Made by a program: the position numbers and the translations under genes. 64,000 nt of DNA from Pseudomonas fortuita (GTDB lineage Bacteria > Pseudomonadota > Gammaproteobacteria > Pseudomonadales > Pseudomonadaceae): NCBI RefSeq assembly GCF_026898135.2, contig NZ_CP114035.2, positions 1,219,501-1,283,500 of the forward strand, read 5' to 3'. The notes under the pieces are model-generated. The model was not told the origin of the DNA, made no database searches, and saw nothing but the letters and a program-made list of their open reading frames with translations. Of this stretch, positions 8,362 to 18,340 are shown piece after piece (within the stretch, counting starts at the first letter, position 1; the number at the start of each line of letters is the position of its first letter).

Positions 8362-11064
8362 TTAAATGGTCACGCGGGTCGGGCTGGTGTCGCTACCTTG
8401 GCCGGCTTGTAGCTGCTGCACGATGGCCTCCTGCAGGCGGCTGCACAGCTGCGGGTCGGACAGCGGCTGGTTGTCGGCATCAGTGATGAAGAACACGTCT
8501 TCCACCCGTTCGCCCAGAGTGGCGATCTTGGCGTTCTGCAGCGACAGGTCGAACTCCAGGAAAATGCGCCCCAGCCGGGCCAGCAGGCCTGGGCGGTCGG
8601 GTGCGGTGATTTCGAGGATGGTCACTGGCCGCTGGGCATCGTTGAGGATGGTCACCTGCGGCGGGAAGTCGAAGTGCTTGAGCTGGCGCGGCACCCGGCG
8701 CTGGATGATGGTCGGGTAGTCTTCGGGGTTGCGCAGCGCTTCGGTCAGGCCATCGCGAATCTGCTTGACCCGCTGCGGGTTGTCGCCGATCGAGCCGCCG
8801 TCGTTGTCCAGCACAATGTAGGTGTCGAGGGTGAACTGGCTGCTCGACGTGATGATCCGCGCGTCATGGATGTTCAGGTTCAGCTGCGACATGGCCGCCA
8901 CCGTCACGGCAAAGAAATCGTGCTGATCGGGGGCGTAGATGAAGATCTGCGTGCCGCCTTCGAACTCCCGCTGGGTGGTTTCCTTGATCAGCACCAGGGG
9001 CCCGCCATCAGCCGGTTGCTGCAGGATCGCATCCGTATGCCAGGCTACGTCGGCGGCGGTGTGCTTGAGGAAGTAGTCATCACCCAGTTGCGACCACAGC
9101 TGCTCGACGTCGTCCGGGTCGGTACCCTCGCGCACCAGAATATCCAGTGCTGAGGACTGCGTCTGGCGGATCTGCTCTTCGCGGTCCAGCGGGTTTTCCA
9201 GGCCGCGGCGCAGGGCGCGCTTGGTCTCGCTGTAGAGCTGGCGCAACAGACTGGCCCGCCACGAGTTCCACAGGCTGGGGTTGGTGGCATTGATGTCGGC
9301 CACGGTCAGCACGTACAGGTAGTCCAGGCGCGTCTCGTCGCCCACGTGCAGGGCAAAGTCGTTGATTACCTGCGGGTCGGACAAGTCCTTGCGCTGGGCT
9401 GTGGTCGACATCACCAGGTGGTTCTGCACCAGCCAGACGATCAACCGGCTGTCCCAGGCCGGCAACTGGTGTCGCTCGCAGAACTTCTTCGCATCCACCG
9501 CGCCCAGCTCGGAATGGTCGCCCTGGCGACCTTTGCCGATGTCGTGGTAAAGGCCGGCAAGGTAGATCAGCTCGGGCTTGGGCAGGCGCCCCATCAGCTT
9601 GCTGGCCAGCGGGAATTTCTCGGACACCGGTGTGTACTGCAGCTTGCGCAGGTGCTTGATGAGGTTGAGGGTGTGTGCATCGACCGTATAGATGTGGAAC
9701 AGGTCATGCTGCATCTGCCCGACGATCAGGCCGAACTCCGGCAGGTAGCGGCCAAGGATGCCGTAGCGGTTCATCCGCCGCAGGTTGCGGTGGATGCCGA
9801 TTTCGCACTTGAACAGCTCGATGAACAGGCTGGTGTTGCGGATATCGGTGCGGAAAGTGTCGTCGATCAGGTGGCGGTGCTCACGCAGCAGGCGCACCGT
9901 ATCGGCGCGCACGCCCTTGATTTCCGGGTGCTGGGCCATCAGCACGAAGATTTCCAGCATGGCGAACGGTGTGCGCTTGAACACGTTCGGGTGGGTGGCC
10001 TCGATATAGCCGTCGTGCAGGCGAAAGCGTGCATTCAGCGGTTGGGTGGTGCCGCTGTCTTCGTCGGCGAGGATGACCTCTTCGAAGTGCTGGATGATCA
10101 GGTCGCACAGCTGGCTGATGCTCATCACCACCCGGTAGTACTGCTGCATGAACTGCTCGATTGCCCGCTTGGGGTTGTCGTCGCTGTACCCAAGCAGCGC
10201 GGCGAGGCTGCGCTGGTGGTCGAACAGCAGGCGGTCCTCGGCGCGACCGGCCAGCATGTGCAGGGCGTAACGTACCTTCCACAGAAAATCCTGGGACGAG
10301 GCCAGCAGTTCGTTCTCGCTTTCCAGCAAGAAACCCTCGCCGGCCAGGGCGTGCAGGTTCAGGGTGCCGTACTGGCGGCGGGCCACCCACAGCACGGTCT
10401 GGATGTCGCGCAGGCCGCCGGGCGAGCCCTTGACGTTAGGTTCGAGGTTGTACTCGGTGTCGTTGTACTTGTGGTGACGGGCCTTGAGTTCGGCGCGTTT
10501 GGCCAGGAAGAAGTCTTTGCTCGGCCACATGTGCGCGGTGCTGGTCACCTCCAGCATGCGCTGGCGCAGGGCCTCGGGGCCGGCGATGGTGCGGCTTTCC
10601 ATCAGGTTGGTAATCACCGTCAGGTCCGCGCGGGCCTGTTCGGCGCACTCGTCGACGGTGCGCACGCTCTGGCCCACTTCCAGGCCGATGTCCCACAGCA
10701 GGGTGAGAAAGCGTTCGATGGCGTCGCGGTATTGTTCGTGCTCGGCGGCGCCCAGCAAAATCAGCAGGTCGATGTCTGAATGCGGGTGCAGCTCACCGCG
10801 CCCGTAGCCACCCACCGCGACCAGGGCGATGCCATTCTGGTCGCCCCAGTCGAACTGGTTCCACGCCTGTTGCAGGATATTGTCGACGAGCCAGGCGCGG
10901 GCTTCGATCAGTGGACGGATATCGTCGCCACTGCGGAAACGCTTGTCGAGCACCTCGCCGGCCTGGCGGATGGCTTTCTTGAAGGCGGCGATGGGGCTCG
11001 CCTTGAGGGCCAGTTCCGCCTGGAACTGGCCGCGGTCGAACAGCTCGGGGTCCACCTGGGGCAT
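8362..11064 (-). CDS. glnD: Bifunctional PII uridylyltransferase/uridylyl-removing enzyme
   Basis: A 900-residue nitrogen sensor that uridylylates PII (GlnB/GlnK) under nitrogen limitation and removes UMP when glutamine is high. The nucleotidyltransferase motif [15 protein letters not shown] is at residues 85-99. An HD hydrolase motif, [17 protein letters not shown], lies near residue 515. Two C-terminal ACT domains (about 700-880) should bind glutamine. The length is normal for the family. It lies between map (41 bases upstream) and dapC on the same strand. Confidence 0.97.
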   Translation of the reverse strand: MPQVDPELFDRGQFQAELALKASPIAAFKKAIRQAGEVLDKRFRSGDDIRPLIEARAWLVDNILQQAWNQFDWGDQNGIALVAVGGYGRGELHPHSDIDLLILLGAAEHEQYRDAIERFLTLLWDIGLEVGQSVRTVDECAEQARADLTVITNLMESRTIAGPEALRQRMLEVTSTAHMWPSKDFFLAKRAELKARHHKYNDTEYNLEPNVKGSPGGLRDIQTVLWVARRQYGTLNLHALAGEGFLLESENELLASSQDFLWKVRYALHMLAGRAEDRLLFDHQRSLAALLGYSDDNPKRAIEQFMQQYYRVVMSISQLCDLIIQHFEEVILADEDSGTTQPLNARFRLHDGYIEATHPNVFKRTPFAMLEIFVLMAQHPEIKGVRADTVRLLREHRHLIDDTFRTDIRNTSLFIELFKCEIGIHRNLRRMNRYGILGRYLPEFGLIVGQMQHDLFHIYTVDAHTLNLIKHLRKLQYTPVSEKFPLASKLMGRLPKPELIYLAGLYHDIGKGRQGDHSELGAVDAKKFCERHQLPAWDSRLIVWLVQNHLVMSTTAQRKDLSDPQVINDFALHVGDETRLDYLYVLTVADINATNPSLWNSWRASLLRQLYSETKRALRRGLENPLDREEQIRQTQSSALDILVREGTDPDDVEQLWSQLGDDYFLKHTAADVAWHTDAILQQPADGGPLVLIKETTQREFEGGTQIFIYAPDQHDFFAVTVAAMSQLNLNIHDARIITSSSQFTLDTYIVLDNDGGSIGDNPQRVKQIRDGLTEALRNPEDYPTIIQRRVPRQLKHFDFPPQVTILNDAQRPVTILEITAPDRPGLLARLGRIFLEFDLSLQNAKIATLGERVEDVFFITDADNQPLSDPQLCSRLQEAIVQQLQAGQGSDTSPTRVTI

Positions 11065-11105
11065 CGCGTCACGTTCCTGTCGTCGGGTGGCCTGTGGGAG
11101 TGCGG

Positions 11106-11888
11106 TCAGGCCGAGGTGCGCGGGATGGTGTCGTCCTTGCGCAGGGTGAAGATCTCATAGCCGGTCGCGGTCACCACCAGGGTGTGTTCCCACTGGGCCG
11201 AGAGCTTGCGGTCCTTGGTGATGGCGGTCCAGCCGTCGCCCAGCACCTTGGTGTCGGCCTTGCCCTGGTTGATCATCGGCTCGATGGTGAAGGTCATGCC
11301 TTCTTTAAGCTCCATGCCGGTGCCGGCGCGGCCGTAGTGCAGGATCTGCGGTTCTTCGTGGAACACCTTGCCGATGCCATGGCCGCAGAACTCGCGTACC
11401 ACCGAGAAGCCGTTCTTTTCCGCGTGCTTCTGGATCACTTCGCCGATATCGCCCAGGCGGCAGCCCGGCTTGACCAGCTCGATGGCCTTGTACATGCACT
11501 CCTGGGTAACCTTGGACAGGCGCTCGGCCCACACCGGCACGTTGCCCACGTGGAACATGCGGCTGGTATCGCCGTGGTAGCCGTCCTTGATCACGGTGAC
11601 GTCGATGTTGAGCGTGTCACCGTCCTTGAGCGGCTTGTCGTTGGGGATGCCGTGGCAGACCACATGGTTGATCGAGGTGCAGATCGACTTCGGGTAGCCC
11701 TTGTAGTTGAGCGGCGCCGGGATGGCCTGCTGGACGTTGACGATATAGTCGTGGCACAAGCGGTCGAGCTCTTCGGTGGTAACACCGGGCTTGACGTGCT
11801 CCTCGATCATTTCCAGCACCTCGGCGGCCAGGCGGCCGGCGATGCGCATCTTCTCGATGTCTTCTGCGGTCTTGATGTTGACGGTCAT
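11106..11888 (-). CDS. map: Type I methionine aminopeptidase
   Basis: A 260-residue metalloprotease that removes the initiator methionine from new proteins. The five metal ligands fall in the usual segments: Asp in NIDVTV, Asp in GDTSRMF, His in [12 protein letters not shown], Glu in TIEPMIN and Glu near the C-terminus (WEHTL). The ATG at 11888 was chosen because the next upstream in-frame start adds an Arg-rich stretch absent from the family. It is divergent from rpsB, the usual arrangement in gammaproteobacteria. Confidence 0.97.
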   Translation of the reverse strand: MTVNIKTAEDIEKMRIAGRLAAEVLEMIEEHVKPGVTTEELDRLCHDYIVNVQQAIPAPLNYKGYPKSICTSINHVVCHGIPNDKPLKDGDTLNIDVTVIKDGYHGDTSRMFHVGNVPVWAERLSKVTQECMYKAIELVKPGCRLGDIGEVIQKHAEKNGFSVVREFCGHGIGKVFHEEPQILHYGRAGTGMELKEGMTFTIEPMINQGKADTKVLGDGWTAITKDRKLSAQWEHTLVVTATGYEIFTLRKDDTIPRTSA

Positions 11889-12064
11889 TACAGGCTCTCT
11901 ACGGCGCCGCACGCGGCGCGAACAAACGGGAAAGGCCGGATTCTAGCAGAGCAGGGCGGCATTCTGTCGGGATAAAGGCGGCCATGCTGCTGTCTACAGG
12001 AGGCATTCTGGCCTGTTTGGCGGGGCGCTGCAAAAACCGCTGACAGACGCAACCTCATTCGGGT

Positions 12065-12092
12065 TTCGTTCGCTGGCGGTCTGTGGTATAAC
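12065..12092 (+). promoter_or_regulatory. Probable rpsB-tsf promoter
   Basis: TTCGTT (12065-12070) and TATAAC (12087-12092) are spaced by 16 bases in the 345-base gap between map and rpsB. The start of transcription would fall near 12099, leaving a leader of about 135 bases. The -35 match is weak, so this is an inference from position. Confidence 0.45.
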
Positions 12093-12099
12093 ATGCGCC

Positions 12100-12233
12100 G
12101 CTTTCGGGGACGACCCCGTAAGCCTAAACCCACACACGTGTCGACACGATGACCTGGGTGCCCCGGATTCTCGAATTTGCGGGTTGGTCATTGGGACGCG
12201 TGGAGGCCCAACCCGACTTACCAAGGAACTATC
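12100..12233 (+). promoter_or_regulatory. rpsB leader, candidate S2 autoregulatory RNA
   Basis: Gammaproteobacterial rpsB messages carry a leader that ribosomal protein S2 binds to repress rpsB-tsf. Here the leader shows a hairpin CGGGG-ACGA-CCCCG near 12105-12118. A second perfect 7-base stem (GGGTTGG at 12181-12187 with CCAACCC at 12208-12214) lies nine bases before the AAGGA ribosome site. The fold was judged by eye only. Confidence 0.5.
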
Positions 12234-12971
12234 ATGTCCCAAGTCAATATGCGCGATATGCTGAAGGCCGGTGTGCACTTCGGCCACCAGACCCGTTACT
12301 GGAACCCGAAAATGGGCAAGTACATTTTCGGCGCGCGTAACAAGATCCACATCATCAACCTGGAAAAAACCCTGCCAATGTTCAACGACGCCCTGGCGTT
12401 CGTAGAGCGTCTGGCTCAGGGCAAGAACAAGATCATGTTCGTCGGCACCAAGCGTTCCGCCGGCAAGATCGTCGCCGAGCAAGCTGCTCGTGCCGGTTCG
12501 CCATACGTTGACCACCGCTGGTTGGGCGGCATGCTGACCAACTACAAGACCATCCGCGCTTCGATCAAGCGTCTGCGCGACCTGGAAGCCCAGGCCGAAG
12601 ACGGCACCTTTGCCAAGCTGACCAAGAAAGAAGCCCTGATGCGTTCGCGCGATCTGGAAAAGCTGGACCGCAGCCTGGGTGGTATCAAGGACATGGGCGG
12701 TCTGCCTGATGCCCTGTTCGTGATCGACGTTGACCACGAGCGCATTGCTATCACCGAAGCTAACAAGCTGGGCATCCCGGTTATCGGCGTTGTCGATACC
12801 AACAGCAGCCCGGAAGGTGTTGACTACATCATCCCAGGCAACGACGACGCCATCCGCGCCATCGAGCTGTACATGACTTCGATGGCTGACGCCATCATCC
12901 GCGGCCGCAACAACGTTGCTGGCGGCACCGAAGTCTATGTTGAAGAAGCGGCTGCACCTGCTGCTGAGTAA
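12234..12971 (+). CDS. rpsB: 30S ribosomal protein S2
   Basis: A 245-residue ribosomal protein S2, needed for binding of S1 and for initiation on the 30S subunit. The start [26 protein letters not shown] and the internal FVGTKR and WLGGMLTN segments are hallmarks of the family. The ATG at 12234 follows AAGGAAC by a normal distance. It begins the long rightward cluster. A strong terminator follows directly, so tsf expression depends on read-through or its own start. Confidence 0.98.
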   Translation: MSQVNMRDMLKAGVHFGHQTRYWNPKMGKYIFGARNKIHIINLEKTLPMFNDALAFVERLAQGKNKIMFVGTKRSAGKIVAEQAARAGSPYVDHRWLGGMLTNYKTIRASIKRLRDLEAQAEDGTFAKLTKKEALMRSRDLEKLDRSLGGIKDMGGLPDALFVIDVDHERIAITEANKLGIPVIGVVDTNSSPEGVDYIIPGNDDAIRAIELYMTSMADAIIRGRNNVAGGTEVYVEEAAAPAAE

Positions 12972-12997
12972 TAGGCGCTAGCGTCTACTTGGCACGC

Positions 12998-13022
12998 AAA
13001 AAGGGGGCTTTGCCCCCTTTTT
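12998..13022 (+). terminator. rpsB terminator/attenuator
   Basis: AAAAAGGGGGC-TTT-GCCCCCTTTTT forms a compact GC stem with a T-run, 27 bases past the rpsB stop. It is symmetric but no gene approaches from the right. It likely lowers tsf relative to rpsB. Confidence 0.85.
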
Positions 13023-13156
13023 GCCACCTTGAAATCCTGCTGTCAGCAAGGGCCCCGCATTATGGGTTGGCTGAGATAACAACAGCGGATTCGCAGAATT
13101 TAACGCCCGTGACGAACGGGTGGAATGGTTGAAAAACTTTCCAAGAGGATTTTGAA

Positions 13157-14020
13157 ATGGCAGCAATTACTGCAGCGCTGGTAAAAGAACTGCGCGAGCG
13201 TACTGGCGAAGGCATGATGGATTGCAAGAAAGCCCTGGAAAAGGCTGGCGGCGACATCGAGAAAGCCATTGACGACATGCGTGCCTCGGGCGCCATCAAG
13301 GCCGCCAAAAAGGCTGGCAACGTCGCTGCTGAAGGCGCTATCGCCGTCAAGACCGACGGTAAATCCGCCGTTCTGCTGGAAGTGAACTCGCAGACCGACT
13401 TCCTGGCCCTGCAAGACGACTTCAAGAACTTCGTTGCCGAAAGCCTTGAAGAAGCCTTCGCCCAGAAACTGACCGACGCCGCTCCGCTGATCGCCTCGCG
13501 TGAAGCAGCTCGTGAAGCCCTGGTTGCCAAGTGTGGCGAGAACGTCAACATCCGTCGCCTGGTGCGCGTTGAAGGTGACGTTGTCGGTGCCTACCTGCAC
13601 GGCAACAAGATCGGCGCAGTCGTCGTTCTGAAAGGCGGTGACGTCGAGCTGGCGAAGAACATCGCCATGCACGTTGCAGCGTCGAACCCTGAGTTCCTGG
13701 ATTCGTCGGAAATCTCCGCCGAGGCCATCGAGCGCGAGAAGAATGTCTTCCTGCAGCTGAACGCCGACAAGATTGCCGGCAAGCCGGAAAACATCGTTGA
13801 GAACATGATCAACGGCCGTATCACCAAGTTCAAGGCTGAAGCTTCGCTGAAAGAGCAGGCCTTCGTCATGAACCCAGAAGTCAAGGTTGGCGAGCTGGCC
13901 AAGAAAGCCGGCGCTGAAATCGTTTCCTTCACCTACTTCAAAGTAGGCGAAGGCATCGAGAAGCCAGTCGACGACTTCGCTGCTGAAGTTGCCGCTCAGG
14001 TAGCTGCCGCCAAGCAGTAA
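13157..14020 (+). CDS. tsf: Translation elongation factor Ts
   Basis: A 287-residue nucleotide exchange factor that recharges EF-Tu with GTP. The N-terminal domain carries the EF-Tu contact LRERTGEGMMDCKKAL (about residues 11-27), and the TDFLA motif near residue 80 inserts at the EF-Tu magnesium site. The length is typical for gammaproteobacteria. AGAGGA precedes the ATG. The gene lies between two hairpins, so it may form its own short transcript after read-through from rpsB. Confidence 0.98.
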   Translation: MAAITAALVKELRERTGEGMMDCKKALEKAGGDIEKAIDDMRASGAIKAAKKAGNVAAEGAIAVKTDGKSAVLLEVNSQTDFLALQDDFKNFVAESLEEAFAQKLTDAAPLIASREAAREALVAKCGENVNIRRLVRVEGDVVGAYLHGNKIGAVVVLKGGDVELAKNIAMHVAASNPEFLDSSEISAEAIEREKNVFLQLNADKIAGKPENIVENMINGRITKFKAEASLKEQAFVMNPEVKVGELAKKAGAEIVSFTYFKVGEGIEKPVDDFAAEVAAQVAAAKQ

Positions 14021-14041
14021 GACAGCCCCGTCTGTCGCCCC

Positions 14042-14075
14042 AAAGAGGCTGCCCGCTCACGCGCGCAGCCTCTTT
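14042..14075 (+). terminator. Hairpin after tsf
   Basis: AAAGAGGCTGC (14042-14052) pairs perfectly with 14065-14075 around a 12-base loop. Only TTTGTC follows, so termination may be partial, letting transcription continue into pyrH. Confidence 0.7.
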
Positions 14076-14199
14076 GTCAAAACGGCGAAGGGTTTATGAA
14101 ACCCGCCGCCGCTGGCACCAAAGCGGTGCCACGCTACAGTTAGCAGGCTGAAAACAGCCCGCACGAATTTTCTAAAGTACGCCGCAGGAGAGACTCGCA

Positions 14200-14943
14200 A
14201 TGGCTCAGCAGGTGAGTGGTCGCCAACCTCGCTATAAACGCATTTTGCTCAAACTTAGCGGCGAGGCCCTGATGGGCTCGGAAGACTTCGGGATCGACCC
14301 GAAGGTGCTGGATCGCATGGCCCTTGAAGTTGGCCAGTTGGTAGGGATTGGTGTCCAGGTCGGCCTGGTGATTGGCGGTGGCAACCTGTTCCGTGGCGCT
14401 GCACTCAGCGCAGCCGGCATGGACCGCGTCACCGGTGACCACATGGGTATGCTGGCCACCGTGATGAACGGCCTGGCCATGCGCGATGCGCTGGAGCGCT
14501 CGAACATCCCGGCCCTGGTCATGTCCGCCATCTCCATGGTCGGCGTCACCGATCATTATGATCGCCGCAAAGCTATTCGCCACCTCAACTCCGGGGATGT
14601 GGTAATTTTCTCCGCCGGTACCGGCAACCCGTTCTTCACCACCGACTCCGCCGCTTGCCTGCGCGCCATCGAAATCGATGCCGACGTCGTGCTGAAGGCG
14701 ACCAAGGTCGATGGTGTGTACACTGCCGATCCATTCAAGGACCCACACGCCGAGAAGTTCGATCACCTGACCTACGATGAGGTCCTGGATCGCAAGCTGG
14801 GTGTGATGGACCTGACCGCAATCGTCCTGTGCCGCGACCACGGGATGCCATTGCGGGTATTCAACATGAACAAGCCTGGCGCCCTGCTGAACATCGTGGT
14901 GGGTGGCGCTGAAGGTACTCTGATCGAGGAAGGCCAAGCATGA
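14200..14943 (+). CDS. pyrH: Uridylate kinase
   Basis: A 247-residue amino-acid-kinase-fold UMP kinase, making UDP for RNA, sugar nucleotides and lipid A donors. KLSGEAL near residue 18 and [10 protein letters not shown] near 61 bind phosphate. [13 protein letters not shown] and [12 protein letters not shown] form the nucleotide part. A GGAG ribosome site precedes the ATG. Its stop overlaps the frr start by four bases, so the two are translationally coupled. Confidence 0.98.
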   Translation: MAQQVSGRQPRYKRILLKLSGEALMGSEDFGIDPKVLDRMALEVGQLVGIGVQVGLVIGGGNLFRGAALSAAGMDRVTGDHMGMLATVMNGLAMRDALERSNIPALVMSAISMVGVTDHYDRRKAIRHLNSGDVVIFSAGTGNPFFTTDSAACLRAIEIDADVVLKATKVDGVYTADPFKDPHAEKFDHLTYDEVLDRKLGVMDLTAIVLCRDHGMPLRVFNMNKPGALLNIVVGGAEGTLIEEGQA

Positions 14944-15497
14944 TCAACGACATCAAGAAAGACGCGCAGGAGCGCATGACCAAGTCCCTTGAGGCCCTGA
15001 GCCGTAACCTGGCGGCGATCCGCACCGGTCGTGCCCACCCAAGCATCCTGGATAGCGTCAAGGTCACTGCCTGGGGCAGCGAAATGCCGCTGAACCAGGT
15101 GGCTGCGATCAGCGTCGAAGATGCCCGCACCCTGAAAATTGTCGCTCATGACAAAAACCTCAGCGCTGCCATCGAAAAGGCCATTCTTACTTCTGACCTG
15201 GGCCTGAACCCGTCCAGCGCCGGCACTACCATTCGTGTGCCAATGCCAGCCCTGACCGAGGAAACCCGCAAGGGCTATACCAAGCAGGCCAGTGGCGTGT
15301 GCGAGGATGCCAAGGTTGCCGTGCGCAACGTACGCCGCGACGCCCTTGCCGACCTGAAGAAGCTGACCAAGGACAAGGAAATCAGCGAAGACGAAGAACG
15401 TCGCGCCGCTGACGAGATCCAGAAGCTGACCGACAAGTTCGTTGCCGAAGTCGATGCTGCCTTCAAAGCCAAGGAAAAGGACCTGATGGCCGTCTAA
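14940..15497 (+). CDS. frr: Ribosome recycling factor
   Basis: A 185-residue tRNA-shaped protein that, with EF-G, splits the ribosome after termination. The family signatures [13 protein letters not shown] segment (residues 26-36) and [17 protein letters not shown] (around 100-117) are present, and the C-terminal third is the long charged helix. The start overlaps pyrH by four bases and uppS starts 15 bases after the stop. Confidence 0.98.
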   Translation: MINDIKKDAQERMTKSLEALSRNLAAIRTGRAHPSILDSVKVTAWGSEMPLNQVAAISVEDARTLKIVAHDKNLSAAIEKAILTSDLGLNPSSAGTTIRVPMPALTEETRKGYTKQASGVCEDAKVAVRNVRRDALADLKKLTKDKEISEDEERRAADEIQKLTDKFVAEVDAAFKAKEKDLMAV

Positions 15498-15512
15498 GGC
15501 CGGGGTTTCTTA

Positions 15513-16268
15513 ATGGAAAAGACCAAGCCAGTGGCGCCGTCCTCGGTGCCGCGTCACGTCGCGATCATCATGGATGGCAACAACCGCTGGGCGAAAAAAC
15601 GCCTGCTGCCCGGCGTTGCCGGGCACAAGGCGGGTGTAGACGCCGTTCGCGCGGTCATCGAAGTGTGTGCCAAGTCCGGGGTCGAGGTACTGACCCTGTT
15701 CGCGTTCTCCAGCGAAAACTGGCAGCGCCCCGCCGAAGAGGTCGGTGCGCTGATGGAGCTGTTCTTCTCGGCCCTGCGCCGCGAGGCGAAGCGCCTCAAC
15801 GAGAACAACATCAGCTTGCGCATCATCGGTGACCGTTCGCGTTTCCATCCCGAACTGCAAGCTGCCATGCGCGAGGCCGAGGCGCTGACCGCCGGCAACA
15901 ACCGCTTCATCCTGCAGATTGCGGCCAACTACGGTGGCCAGTGGGACATCGCTCAGGCCGCTCAGCGGCTGGCGCGGGAAGTGCAAGCCGGGCACCTGCG
16001 CCCGGAAGACATTACCCCGGGCCTGCTGCAGACCTGCCTGGCAACCGGCGAGCTACCGCTGCCGGACCTGTGCATTCGCACCGGTGGCGAGCACCGCATC
16101 AGCAATTTCCTGTTGTGGCAGCTGGCCTACGCCGAGCTGTATTTCTCCGACCTGTACTGGCCGGACTTCAAACACGAGGCCATGCGCAATGCCCTGGCCG
16201 ATTTCGCTTCGCGCCAGCGCCGCTTCGGTAAGACCAGCGAGCAGGTCGAGGCTGGAGCTCGTGCTTAA
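15513..16268 (+). CDS. uppS: Undecaprenyl diphosphate synthase
   Basis: A 251-residue cis-prenyltransferase that builds the C55 lipid carrier from farnesyl diphosphate and isopentenyl diphosphate. The catalytic aspartate is residue 21 in IIMDGNNRWAKKR. FAFSSENW and the C-terminal RTGGEHRISNFLLWQ with YWPDF are the other conserved blocks. Its last stop base is the first base of the cdsA ATG. The neighbouring dxr supplies the isoprenoid precursor, so the order has metabolic sense. Confidence 0.97.
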   Translation: MEKTKPVAPSSVPRHVAIIMDGNNRWAKKRLLPGVAGHKAGVDAVRAVIEVCAKSGVEVLTLFAFSSENWQRPAEEVGALMELFFSALRREAKRLNENNISLRIIGDRSRFHPELQAAMREAEALTAGNNRFILQIAANYGGQWDIAQAAQRLAREVQAGHLRPEDITPGLLQTCLATGELPLPDLCIRTGGEHRISNFLLWQLAYAELYFSDLYWPDFKHEAMRNALADFASRQRRFGKTSEQVEAGARA

Positions 16269-17083
16269 TGCTTAAACAACGCATCATGACTGCGCTGATC
16301 CTGCTGCCGATCGCGCTGGGTGGCTTCTTCCTGCTCAACGGCGGGGATTTCGCCCTGTTCATCGGCTTCGTGGTGACCCTTGGCGCCTGGGAGTGGGCAC
16401 GTCTGGCCGGGTTGATGGCCCAGCCGCTGCGTATCGCCTATGCCGCGGTGGTCGCCGGAGCGCTGATGTTGCTGTACATCCTTCCGGAGCTGGCGCCCTG
16501 GGTGCTGGGTGCTGCAGTGATCTGGTGGGGGCTGGCCACCTGGCTGGTGCTTACCTACCCGCGTAGCAGCGAGCTGTGGGCCAGTGCCGCCTGCCGGTTG
16601 CTGATCGGCCTGCTGGTATTGCTGCCTGCCTGGCAGGGGCTGGTGTTGCTCAAGCACTGGCCGCTGGGCAATTGGCTGATCCTGTCGGTCATGGTGCTGG
16701 TGTGGGCCGCCGACATTGGCGCTTACTTCTCTGGCAGGGCCTTCGGCAAGCGCAAGCTGGCCCCGCAGGTCAGCCCAGGCAAGAGCTGGGAAGGCGTGTA
16801 TGGCGGCCTGGCGGTGAGCCTTGCGATTACGTTGGCGGTTGGCATCAGTCGTGACTGGGGTTTCGGTCAGATCCTGCTGGGCCTGCTGGGTGCCGCGCTG
16901 CTGGTCATGTCCTCGGTGGTCGGTGACCTGACAGAGAGCATGTTCAAACGCCGCTCCGGTATCAAGGACAGCAGTAATCTGCTGCCCGGCCATGGTGGTG
17001 TACTCGACCGCATTGACAGCCTTACTGCGGCGATCCCGATTTTTGCCGTGTTGTTGTGGGCTGCCGAATGGGGTGTGATGTGA
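16268..17083 (+). CDS. cdsA: Phosphatidate cytidylyltransferase
   Basis: A 271-residue polytopic inner-membrane enzyme that makes CDP-diacylglycerol from phosphatidate and CTP. Six to eight hydrophobic helices are visible. The C-terminal signature with [25 protein letters not shown] in two parts (around residues 221-245) carries the metal-binding aspartates. It shares one base with uppS and four with dxr, so all three are coupled. Confidence 0.96.
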   Translation: MLKQRIMTALILLPIALGGFFLLNGGDFALFIGFVVTLGAWEWARLAGLMAQPLRIAYAAVVAGALMLLYILPELAPWVLGAAVIWWGLATWLVLTYPRSSELWASAACRLLIGLLVLLPAWQGLVLLKHWPLGNWLILSVMVLVWAADIGAYFSGRAFGKRKLAPQVSPGKSWEGVYGGLAVSLAITLAVGISRDWGFGQILLGLLGAALLVMSSVVGDLTESMFKRRSGIKDSSNLLPGHGGVLDRIDSLTAAIPIFAVLLWAAEWGVM

Positions 17084-18270
17084 GCCGTCCGCAACGTATT
17101 ACCGTACTCGGGGCCACCGGCTCCATCGGTCTGAGCACGCTGGATGTGATCGCGCGCCACCCCGATCGCTATCAGGTGTTCGCCCTCAGCGGTTATTCGC
17201 GCATCGACGAGTTGCTGGCCCTGTGCATGCGCCATCGCCCGGCCTTCGCTGTAGTGCCGAGTGCCGAAGCAGCTGTGCGACTGCGCGAAAACCTGGCGGC
17301 TGCCGGCTGCACCACCGAGGTGCTGGAAGGCGAGGCCGGGCTTTGTCAGGTGGCTTCGGCAGCGGAAGTGGATGCGGTGATGGCAGCGATTGTCGGCGCT
17401 GCCGGCCTGCGCCCCACCTTGGCTGCCGTCGAGGCGGGCAAGAAGGTGCTGCTGGCCAACAAGGAAGCCTTGGTAATGTCCGGTGCGCTGTTCATCGAGG
17501 CCGTGCGGCGCAGCGGTGCCGTGCTGTTGCCGATCGATAGCGAGCACAACGCGATCTTCCAGTGCATGCCCGGCGACTACGCGCGTGGCCTGAGCGCGGT
17601 TGGCGTGCGCCGGATACTGCTGACGGCTTCCGGTGGCCCGTTCCGTGAAACGCCGGTCGAAGCTTTGCTGGATGTGACGCCGGAGCAGGCCTGTGCGCAT
17701 CCCAACTGGTCGATGGGGCGCAAGATTTCCGTGGATTCGGCCAGCATGATGAACAAGGGGCTCGAGCTGATCGAGGCCTGCTGGTTGTTCGATGCCCCTC
17801 CGGCCAAGGTCGAGGTGGTGGTGCACCCACAGAGTGTCATTCACTCCCTGGTCGATTACGTGGACGGTTCGGTGCTGGCGCAGCTGGGTAATCCGGACAT
17901 GCGTACGCCGATCGCCAATGCCCTGGCGTGGCCTGAACGTATCGATTCCGGGGTGGCCCCGCTCGACCTGTTCGCCATCGCCCGTCTGGATTTCCATGCG
18001 CCCGACGAACAGCGCTTCCCTTGCCTGCGCCTGGCGCGGCAGGCTGCCGAGGCGGGCAACAGCGCACCCGCCGTACTCAATGCAGCCAATGAGGTGGCGG
18101 TCGAAGCATTTCTTGAGCGGCGTATCCGCTTTCCGGAGATCGCGGGTATGATCGAACAGGTGCTCGATCAGGAGCCCGTCGTGCCGCTGCCGTCGCTGGA
18201 CGCGGTGTTCGCCGCCGACCAGCGTGCCCGGGAGCTTTCCCGTGAGTGGCTGAGGCGTCACGGTCGCTGA
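17080..18270 (+). CDS. dxr: 1-deoxy-D-xylulose 5-phosphate reductoisomerase
   Basis: A 396-residue NADPH-dependent enzyme that makes 2-C-methyl-D-erythritol 4-phosphate, the committed step of the MEP isoprenoid pathway. The NADPH loop is [11 protein letters not shown] at residues 9-19. The metal ligands fall in [11 protein letters not shown] (near residue 150) and [10 protein letters not shown] (near 227). It starts with GTG overlapping the cdsA stop; the upstream ATG at 17056 would reach into cdsA. ispD (37658) and ispF (41556) in this window act later in the same pathway. Confidence 0.97.
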   Translation: MSRPQRITVLGATGSIGLSTLDVIARHPDRYQVFALSGYSRIDELLALCMRHRPAFAVVPSAEAAVRLRENLAAAGCTTEVLEGEAGLCQVASAAEVDAVMAAIVGAAGLRPTLAAVEAGKKVLLANKEALVMSGALFIEAVRRSGAVLLPIDSEHNAIFQCMPGDYARGLSAVGVRRILLTASGGPFRETPVEALLDVTPEQACAHPNWSMGRKISVDSASMMNKGLELIEACWLFDAPPAKVEVVVHPQSVIHSLVDYVDGSVLAQLGNPDMRTPIANALAWPERIDSGVAPLDLFAIARLDFHAPDEQRFPCLRLARQAAEAGNSAPAVLNAANEVAVEAFLERRIRFPEIAGMIEQVLDQEPVVPLPSLDAVFAADQRARELSREWLRRHGR

Positions 18271-18340
18271 TGCAAACCCACCCAGGTTTCTGAGGGGGCT
18301 GGCATACAGCCGGCCCGCTGAACATCATTCGGAGATGGAC

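Noticed and set aside
15513-15600. GNNRW instead of GNGRW in UppS
   Set aside because: The third position of this motif varies in the family and the catalytic Asp21 is intact.
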